Positions 5,316-10,562 of a DNA stretch of 12,455 nt are shown here, in pieces. Location: NCBI GenBank assembly GCA_049414625.1, contig JBMSAU010000106.1:1-12455 (forward strand), read 5' to 3'. Within the stretch, counting starts at the first letter, position 1. Each line of letters starts with the position of its first letter. This stretch comes from WYEG01 sp049414625. GTDB lineage: Bacteria; Desulfobacterota; Thermodesulfobacteria; Thermodesulfobacteriales; Thermodesulfobacteriaceae. Position numbers and translations under genes: made by a program. The notes beneath the pieces are model-generated. The model was not told the DNA's origin. It made no database searches and saw only the letters and a list, made by a program, of their open reading frames with translations.

Positions 5316-7608
5316 CCAAGAGCTTTACTCCCGGTCGCTTTTTCGTTTAGACTGGGAGAAGTTAGTCGAAAAGCTTAAACCCTTTGTTTCCCTTGAAACA
5401 ACCCAAAATCGACTTTCATCATATACACCCTCTTTAGACCTTATCCGGGCAGAAAATTTAAAAGATAAAATAAAGTTTCTTCTTGAGCTTGATAAGCGGG
5501 AGGACCTTCCTTCTCTTCCTAAGCTACCGGATTTAAGAAAACTTTTTACCAAGGCAAATTTTCGAGGGCTTTTCTTACCTACTGAGCTTGTGGTCTTAGA
5601 TACGCTCATCGTTACTGGTCTTAGTTTAGTCAACCTTAAGGATTCTCCGTTCTCAGAGGTATACGAGCTTTCCGAAGAACTAAAAGAGGTTTCAAACAGC
5701 ATAAGAGAAGTAATTGTCCCTGAAACTTCAGAAGTTAGGGACCAGGCAAGCTACCAGCTTTTTATTCTTAGACGAAAAATAAGAGAACTTCATCAACAAA
5801 TTTTAACCAAAATTTCTGCCCTCAAGGATTACTATTTTCGAAAGGGCTATCTTCAGGAAGACCTATACACTCAAAGAAATGGACGGTATGTGCTACCTGT
5901 CAAGCTTGAATTTAAAAGGAAAGTAAGAGGGATCCTGCATGAGGTCTCAAACACCGCCTCAACCTACTTTATCGAACCTATTTCTTTGGTTAGCCCCACA
6001 AATGAGCTTGAAGAGCTCCGAGGCAAGGAAGAAGCAGAATTAAGAAGGATTTTAAGAGGACTTTCAGAGTGGCTTTTTTCACACCAAGTTAAAATCCTAA
6101 AACTTGAAGAGGTTATCTCTGACCTTGATCTTGCTATTGCTAAGGTAAAGCTAGGGAAACTTTATCAAGGTTGCCTCCCAGAATTCACTGTGGAAAGAAA
6201 AATACATCTAAAAAAAGCTGTGCATCCCCTTCTTTTGTTGTCAGAGGAAGCCCAGACCAAAAGACCAGTAAGAAACGACATCTTGGTCAAGCAAGGGCTC
6301 CTCATAACTGGTCCCAATCAGGGAGGAAAGACGGTTACCCTAAAGACTGTAGGGTTGATGGTTTTAATGGCTTATGAAGGATTTTTGCTACCAGCTGAAT
6401 CGGCACAAATTCCTCATCTAACTCAAGTGTTCGTGGACCTTGGGGACGAACAAGATATCATTCACGGTGAATCCTCTTTTTCATCCCATCTCAAGAACCT
6501 ACATGAGATCCTTTCTTTAGCTGATGAACACTCCTTAGTCCTTCTTGATGAGCCAGGACGAAACACTAACCCAGAAGAGGGAAGTTTGCTTGCCTTTGCT
6601 GTCATCGAAAGGCTCTATCAAACTAAAGCCATGCTCGTTGTTACCACCCATTCCCAACTCCTTCGGGACTTGATCCTTAAGCTTGAAGGTTTCGACATTG
6701 CTAGCATGGAATTTGACCTGCAAACCCTTAAGCCTACCTATCGTTTAGTTTACGGGCAAATTGGTGCTTCCCATGCCTTTGACCTAGCAAGACTTATCGG
6801 ATTTGATGAAGCCCTCATTGAAAGAGCATACTCTCTCTATCATAACAAAGATTTTTACACCTGGCAGAAGTGGGTAAAAGAAAGGGAAAAAGCCTTATTA
6901 GCTAAAGAGAAAGAGCTTTTAGCTAAAGAAACTGAGCTTGAAGGGCTAAAAAAGAAGCTTGAAGAAGAGAAGGAAAGGCTTGAGAAGGAGTATGAACAAA
7001 AAAAGCAGGAACTTTTAAAGAAATGGGAAGCCGAGTTTAAAACCTTACTAAAAAAACTTGAAAGTGAGGGCAAGGGCTACAAATCAGCTGTGGAGGAGTA
7101 TGCAAATTTACTAAATGCCTTCTCCAAAGCCTCATCTCTCCCTCAAGAGAAACCCCTCTTGCCAGGAGATGTAGTTATAATCAAAACTCTTCGCAAAACC
7201 GGGAGGATAGTAAAGATCCGGGATGGGATGGCTGAGGTAATGGTGGGCTCAATGAGGTTTAAGGTTCCAACAACTGAACTTTCCCCGATCTCCCAAGAAG
7301 AAAAAGCCAATTCTTTGTCAAAGGAAGCCGAAGCTTATGTTCAAAATCAACCATCAAGGGGAGAAGAGAGAATTCACATCCTAGGCTTTGATGTGGAAAC
7401 TGCTTTAATGGAAGTGGAAAAACAGATCAACTCATGCTTTCTTCAAGGAAAAACAAAGCTTCTTATAGTGCACGGGCATGGAACAGGTAAGCTCCGCCAA
7501 GCCCTGTGGGATTATCTTAAGGACCATCCTTTAGTAGAAAGGTTTGAGCCTGCACCTGTAGAAAAGGGAGGAACTGGAGCAACCGTAGTTTACATAGTGC
7601 CCCGGTAA
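5305..7608 (+). CDS. mutS2: Endonuclease MutS2 family ATPase with C-terminal Smr domain
   Basis: MutS2 is a MutS-like ATPase; studied members suppress homologous recombination or act on collided ribosomes. Domains in 767 residues: N-terminal core and lever (about 1-320), ATPase with Walker A GPNQGGKT (336-343), DLGDEQD...SSFSSHL, Walker B LVLLDEPG (D415, E416), a long charged coiled coil (about 524-590), a KOW-like barrel starting LLPGDVV (about 616), and a C-terminal Smr domain with HGHGTGKLR (723-731) and GGTGATVVYI. Two oddities: the usual DELGAGTDP signature reads DEPGRNTNP, and the LDxRG motif at the start of Smr reads IHILG (near 690), lacking the residues linked to nuclease action. The TTG start at 5305 lies inside the end of rpsU; no well-spaced ribosome-binding site is seen, so coupling to rpsU is likely and the exact start is uncertain. 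Confidence 0.93.
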   Translation: MRISQELYSRSLFRLDWEKLVEKLKPFVSLETTQNRLSSYTPSLDLIRAENLKDKIKFLLELDKREDLPSLPKLPDLRKLFTKANFRGLFLPTELVVLDTLIVTGLSLVNLKDSPFSEVYELSEELKEVSNSIREVIVPETSEVRDQASYQLFILRRKIRELHQQILTKISALKDYYFRKGYLQEDLYTQRNGRYVLPVKLEFKRKVRGILHEVSNTASTYFIEPISLVSPTNELEELRGKEEAELRRILRGLSEWLFSHQVKILKLEEVISDLDLAIAKVKLGKLYQGCLPEFTVERKIHLKKAVHPLLLLSEEAQTKRPVRNDILVKQGLLITGPNQGGKTVTLKTVGLMVLMAYEGFLLPAESAQIPHLTQVFVDLGDEQDIIHGESSFSSHLKNLHEILSLADEHSLVLLDEPGRNTNPEEGSLLAFAVIERLYQTKAMLVVTTHSQLLRDLILKLEGFDIASMEFDLQTLKPTYRLVYGQIGASHAFDLARLIGFDEALIERAYSLYHNKDFYTWQKWVKEREKALLAKEKELLAKETELEGLKKKLEEEKERLEKEYEQKKQELLKKWEAEFKTLLKKLESEGKGYKSAVEEYANLLNAFSKASSLPQEKPLLPGDVVIIKTLRKTGRIVKIRDGMAEVMVGSMRFKVPTTELSPISQEEKANSLSKEAEAYVQNQPSRGEERIHILGFDVETALMEVEKQINSCFLQGKTKLLIVHGHGTGKLRQALWDYLKDHPLVERFEPAPVEKGGTGATVVYIVPR

Positions 7609-7615
7609 TTGTCAT

Positions 7616-7638
7616 TTAACAAGTAATCTTAACAAGTA
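7616..7638. repeat. Short 13-base-period repeat at the mutS2/nrdJ convergent junction
   Basis: TTAACAAGTA occurs at 7616-7625 and 7629-7638. The second copy contains the last codons and stop of nrdJ (- strand), so the first looks like a small duplication of the nrdJ end. The two convergent genes are only 20 bases apart, and I see no hairpin terminator between them. Confidence 0.5.
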
Positions 7639-8693
7639 GTATAGCCACAATTTTCGCAGGTCATACAGTTTCCTTCTCGCATAAGGGAAAGATTACCACA
7701 AATAGGACAAAGGTCGCCTGCAATTCTTACCTCTTCTGTTTTTTCTGCTATTCCTCCCTTAGCTCCAATTTGGGATCCATGAGTTAAAGCCTCAAGGGTA
7801 GGAGCGCTACCTCTTACTTTGTTTATAGCATCTTCCATGATCTTTGCTATCATATCCGGTAAACTCTTTGAGTGAAGGTCGTTACAACTGTAAAATTCTC
7901 CCGATTCAATACCTTTCAAAGTCTGAATAAACCTCTCTGCCAGGTCTGGGTGACGTCTAAGTCCAACCGAAATAATCCTCCCCACGGCTTGGAACATGGA
8001 GTTTAGAGTTGTTCCTGCCTTTCCAACGTTTATAAAGACCTCTCTCAACTTCTTTTCCTCGTCAAAAGTTGTGGTTATGTAAGCGTTAACCGTTCCTCTT
8101 ACTTCATACACTAAAGCAAAACGAACAGGGCTCAGTTCCTCTGACTTATCCCTCTGAGAAGTTTTACTTTGAGGAGGACTACAAGGCTTAGCCTTGACTA
8201 GCACAGTATCTTCTCTACAGCCCTCTCTAAAAATGGTAAAGCCTTTTAAACGGAAATCTGCGGAACGCTTTATCAGGTCTTTTATTTCCTCAACGGAGGT
8301 GTCATAAGGGCAGTTTATAGTTTTGGAGATGCCTGTATGAATAAACTTCTGAAAACTTGCAAGAATTGCAAGCTGATTGATAGGTTTTACTTCATGGGCA
8401 AGCTGAGCCTCTACTTTTTTTCTAAAGTCCTTATCAATTATCTTCGGCAAAAGATATTCTGTTAAGATCTCAACTTCTCGCCAGCTTCCGCTTTCGAAAT
8501 CCCTGATGCGTCTTTTTAGCTCGATGGCAAACATTGGCTCAATTCCTGTATCTCCTGCCACCCGAGCAAAAAGGGAAACAGAGCCTGTTGGAGGCTGAGA
8601 GGTCGTAACGGAATGATAAAAACCGCCATACTTCTTAGCAACGGATTCTATAAGCTCAAAATCGTTTCTTGAAAGGAAGCTTATCTTTTTCGA
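7629..8693 (-). CDS. nrdJ: Adenosylcobalamin-dependent ribonucleotide reductase, C-terminal part (frameshifted)
   Basis: This is the C-terminal part of a class II ribonucleotide reductase in the +1 frame relative to the upstream part. The open frame starts after a stop at 8693 and reads SRNDFELIESVAKKYGG, then TTSQPPTGSVS and AGDTGIEPMFA, a conserved barrel segment. It continues to a cysteine-rich tail CPICG...CMTCENCGYTTC, typical of NrdJ and thought to re-reduce the active-site disulfide. The methionine at 8561 is internal to the conserved barrel and not a natural start. Joined to the upstream frame the protein would have about 794 residues, normal for NrdJ. Both halves look well conserved on either side of the break, with no further stops, so this is a recent change, a sequencing or assembly error, or programmed frameshifting. 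Confidence 0.9.
   Translation of the reverse strand, partial: SKKISFLSRNDFELIESVAKKYGGFYHSVTTSQPPTGSVSLFARVAGDTGIEPMFAIELKRRIRDFESGSWREVEILTEYLLPKIIDKDFRKKVEAQLAHEVKPINQLAILASFQKFIHTGISKTINCPYDTSVEEIKDLIKRSADFRLKGFTIFREGCREDTVLVKAKPCSPPQSKTSQRDKSEELSPVRFALVYEVRGTVNAYITTTFDEEKKLREVFINVGKAGTTLNSMFQAVGRIISVGLRRHPDLAERFIQTLKGIESGEFYSCNDLHSKSLPDMIAKIMEDAINKVRGSAPTLEALTHGSQIGAKGGIAEKTEEVRIAGDLCPICGNLSLMREGNCMTCENCGYTTC
8656..8693 (-). other. +1 frameshift zone joining the two nrdJ frames
   Basis: Both frames are open only in these 38 bases, so the shift must lie here. The total length from 10014 to 7629 is one base more than a multiple of three. Two readings are possible. First, one extra T in CCTTTC (about 8671-8676): removing it gives the smooth joint DKLPSRNDFELIESV. 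Second, slippage at the zero-frame end CGA-TTT-TGA: a tRNA on TTT can shift by one base to an identical TTT and then read GAG, giving KKRFELIESV. The second layout resembles the prfB site (CTT-TGA), but I see no strong upstream ribosome-binding-like spacer. I favour an indel or an error, since the downstream frame looks family-like before the TTTTGA. Confidence 0.75.
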
Positions 8694-10014
8694 TTATCTC
8701 TTTTAGCTCCGAGAGATGAAGCTCAAGATAAGATTTTTTCCAGGGATAGAAAACTTGAGTTGCTTCTACCAGCTCAGAGGAGAGCTTCAAAGTCCCGAGG
8801 GTTAAAGAAGCCTGCGTTCCTTCGGCAAAACGCAAACTCTCCTCATCATAGCCATACTTTACATCTCCATTGTAAGCAAGAAGTAAAGCGGTGTGGAAGC
8901 CTGTCATTCCAACGCCAACCGGTCTAACCCTTTGCGTTGCCTCCCTAATTTGTTCTAAAGGATAGCCTTCGTCTAAATGGACAAGCACCGTGCCAAGGAA
9001 GCAGGCTAAGTAGGCTGTCTCAAAGACTGACCTATAAAATTTTTGAAAATCAAAGGATCCGTCTTTTAAGGAAAGGCTGGCAAGCTTAGCCACGTTTACG
9101 GTTATTAGATTGCAGGCTGTGTAAGCTGGGGCAAGATACTCAGCGCATGGATTGCTAAAGCCCGGGAAATCTCTTTCATCATGTTCAGGGTTGAAGGGCG
9201 AATACTCTACCATGTTGTGAAGGAAGAGAAGACCTGGGTCTCCGGTTTTCCAAGCTTGATGAGCTATAAGGGAAAAGAGTTCTTCGTTTTGTGGGTTAAA
9301 GAATTCTTCATCAACAACAACGGATATGTTCATGTTGGAGAGGGGGACATCGACCTTTTCGTCCTCTGGGGCTGACATAACTACGCTTGAGATGGCTGGG
9401 ACAAGGGATTTTGCTTTAATAAACCGTTTGATATCAGGGTGCTTCCAATGCATCTGAACAAGCAAAGCTCCCCTTCTTCTGCCACCCTGGTTAGTTGTTC
9501 CGGTAACTGCATCAAAGAGGGTGAGGAAGCCCACAGGTCCTGAGGCTACGCCTTGAGCTTGGTCAACAGGTGAATTCTTGGGGCGAAGCTTTGATAGGTC
9601 AACCCCGCATCCGCCGCCTCTTATGTAGATCTCCATCATGTGCCTACAAATTTCATAGATGCCATCCATGGAGTCCGGCACATATCCCAAGGGATAACAG
9701 GAAAAGTAGCCTTTTCTTCTGGTGTAAGGGTTCCCAAAACTCATGAGAAAGGGCGTTGCCGGAATAATTAACCGGTTCCTAATCGCAAGGATCAAATCCT
9801 GCACAAGCTTATCCCCTTTTTCTCCCCCGGAGAAACACTCTTTAACTGCTCTTTGCACCTTTTCGCTTTTGAAATAGTTTTCAAACCTTTGAACTAAGTC
9901 TTGCCAGGTCGCCTCAATCGGAGTTCCATCCTCAACAGACCTCACCGCATACCTTGTGGTGATGAGATAACGCTCAAGATTATCCCATGAGGCTTGAACT
10001 TTGGCGATATCCAT
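8656..10014 (-). CDS. nrdJ: Adenosylcobalamin-dependent ribonucleotide reductase, N-terminal part (frameshifted)
   Basis: Class II reductases convert ribonucleotides to deoxyribonucleotides using a B12-derived radical and need no oxygen. This frame has 452 residues and no N-terminal ATP-cone. The 10-stranded barrel is clear: GYFSCYPLG with redox C106, RGGGCGVDLSKLRP (132-145), TTNQGGRRRGA (173-183), and the active-site loop SNPCAE with N288, radical-bearing C290 and E292. C301 follows 11 residues later, the same spacing as the C322/C333 pair I recall for the Thermotoga enzyme. ATG at 10014 has GGAGGG ending 6 bases upstream. The frame ends prematurely at TGA (8658-8656) after KLPFKKRF, and the protein continues in the +1 frame. 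It is transcribed towards mutS2. With dut and thyX in the same window, dNTP synthesis is well represented. Confidence 0.93.
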   Translation of the reverse strand: MDIAKVQASWDNLERYLITTRYAVRSVEDGTPIEATWQDLVQRFENYFKSEKVQRAVKECFSGGEKGDKLVQDLILAIRNRLIIPATPFLMSFGNPYTRRKGYFSCYPLGYVPDSMDGIYEICRHMMEIYIRGGGCGVDLSKLRPKNSPVDQAQGVASGPVGFLTLFDAVTGTTNQGGRRRGALLVQMHWKHPDIKRFIKAKSLVPAISSVVMSAPEDEKVDVPLSNMNISVVVDEEFFNPQNEELFSLIAHQAWKTGDPGLLFLHNMVEYSPFNPEHDERDFPGFSNPCAEYLAPAYTACNLITVNVAKLASLSLKDGSFDFQKFYRSVFETAYLACFLGTVLVHLDEGYPLEQIREATQRVRPVGVGMTGFHTALLLAYNGDVKYGYDEESLRFAEGTQASLTLGTLKLSSELVEATQVFYPWKKSYLELHLSELKEIIEKDKLPFKKRF

Positions 10015-10029
10015 ACCTTACCCTCCAGT

Positions 10030-10080
10030 AATTTTAGGAAATATCCTGAAAATATCCCCCAAGATACAACTTCTAAAATT
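10030..10080 (-). promoter_or_regulatory. nrdJ leader: inverted repeat enclosing two GGATATTT copies
   Basis: On the - strand AATTTTAG (10080-10073) and CTAAAATT (10037-10030) form a perfect 8-base inverted repeat. Between and partly within its right side lie two copies of GGATATTT (10057-10050 and 10046-10039) spaced 11 bases apart, one helical turn. AGGA-tatt-TCCT overlaps the second. It ends a few bases before the GGAGGG ribosome-binding site of nrdJ. It does not match the NrdR box I remember, and I see no B12-box, so a cobalamin riboswitch is not supported. An operator or RNA fold is possible. Confidence 0.4.
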
Positions 10081-10114
10081 TATCTCAATCCTTTCTCTCT
10101 TTCAAATTTGTCAA
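10077..10114 (-). promoter_or_regulatory. Promoter candidate for nrdJ
   Basis: On the - strand TTGAAA (10105-10100), a 17-base spacer and TAAATT (10082-10077), the same -10 sequence as the gatB promoter candidate. A perfect TTGACA (10114-10109) lies just upstream but has no good -10 at the right distance. The predicted start near 10070 gives a leader of about 55 bases. Confidence 0.4.
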
Positions 10115-10175
10115 GCGAGTTTTAAGACCAAAAAATAACATTCAATCCGTCTTTAAAATTCGACGTAATTTCAAT

Positions 10176-10213
10176 GAGTTTTTAAATGGTAAACCATTAC
10201 CATAGTTTAAACT
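10176..10213. repeat. 38-base interrupted palindrome in the nrdJ upstream region
   Basis: The outer arms GAGTTT (10176-10181) and AAACTC (10208-10213) and the inner arms ATGGTAA (10186-10192) and TTACCAT (10197-10203) share one centre, with a loop of 4 (acca). A second palindrome AGTTTAAACT (10204-10213) lies in the right arm. It has no T-run on either side and low G+C, so a terminator is unlikely. The symmetry suggests a binding site for a dimeric regulator. The site lies about 160 bases upstream of nrdJ. Confidence 0.45.
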
Positions 10214-10369
10214 CAAGGTCTTTTGGATGATATGAGGAGGTAAGCATGCCTAACCTGAAACAAATGGTTTAAAATTTTGAAACTTTTCTAATTTTTTCTT
10301 TAATTTTCTCATCTTAAAAAAAATGACGAGATATGAAGGACATTTTAGAATACTTCCTAAAGAATATGT
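10214..10369. other. A+T-rich intergenic stretch without a supported gene
   Basis: The only notable item is a strong ribosome-binding-like AGGAGGT (10235-10241, + strand) in front of ATG 10246, but that frame stops after eight codons. The rest is A+T-rich with many stops in all frames I read. It may be further decayed remains of hisF, but I can align nothing here to it. Confidence 0.5.
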
Positions 10370-10532
10370 CTCATCCCGTAGCCGTCCTTCCACCGTTTGA
10401 ATATAAATAAACCTCTCATACCTTTTTGGACCTTTTGGCGTCTATGGCTACCATTATGCACAATGGAAGATAGATCCCTGCTTTAAAACAAAGACTTTTT
10501 GGACAGCTCATAAATGCCACTCCCTGTATGTC
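10370..10532 (-). pseudogene. hisF: Decayed hisF fragment (imidazole glycerol phosphate synthase cyclase subunit)
   Basis: Read on the - strand in one frame, this stretch gives CIMVAIDAKRSKKV, a TGA (10418-10416), EVYLYSNGGRTATG, another TGA (10373-10371), then D. HisF has the conserved block VVAIDAKR...WEVYxxGGRxxTGxD at about residues 95-120 of roughly 250. The first TGA sits where HisF has tryptophan. Upstream codons (CPKSL...KAGIYLPLC) match weakly the preceding 'NP..I...EIFGSQC' helix. TGA is a real stop elsewhere in this window (mtnA, rex), so recoding is not the explanation. The rest of hisF is absent: its 5' side is replaced by the large ORF ending at 10563. It is a relic of about 55 codons. 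Confidence 0.75.
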
Positions 10533-10562
10533 CAAAAGTAAAAGGTTGCCGGTAAAACAGGA

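Noticed and set aside
6855..7073. - strand serine/phenylalanine-rich ORF
   Set aside because: It is the antisense shadow of the lysine/glutamate-rich coiled coil of MutS2.
7629..8561. A stand-alone 310-residue gene starting at the ATG-like position 8561
   Set aside because: The start lies inside the conserved AGDTGIEPMFA segment of NrdJ; the family frame continues upstream to 8693 and joins the N-terminal part.
10416..10418. TGA read as tryptophan (alternative genetic code) in the hisF relic
   Set aside because: mtnA and rex end with TGA at their normal family lengths, tryptophan is encoded by TGG in intact genes here, and the hisF stretch lacks most of the gene.
10323..10527. + strand frames giving MKDILEYFLKN...PPFEYK and YLFGPFGVYGYHYAQWKIDP, which look protein-like
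   Set aside because: They are the antisense of the hisF relic, and the two pieces are in different frames; the - strand reading has a specific family match and explains the apparent coding character.
10015..10562. Cobalamin riboswitch upstream of the B12-dependent reductase
   Set aside because: No B12-box or the usual conserved core is seen on the - strand; GCCACTC near 10515 is on the wrong strand and lies next to the hisF relic.
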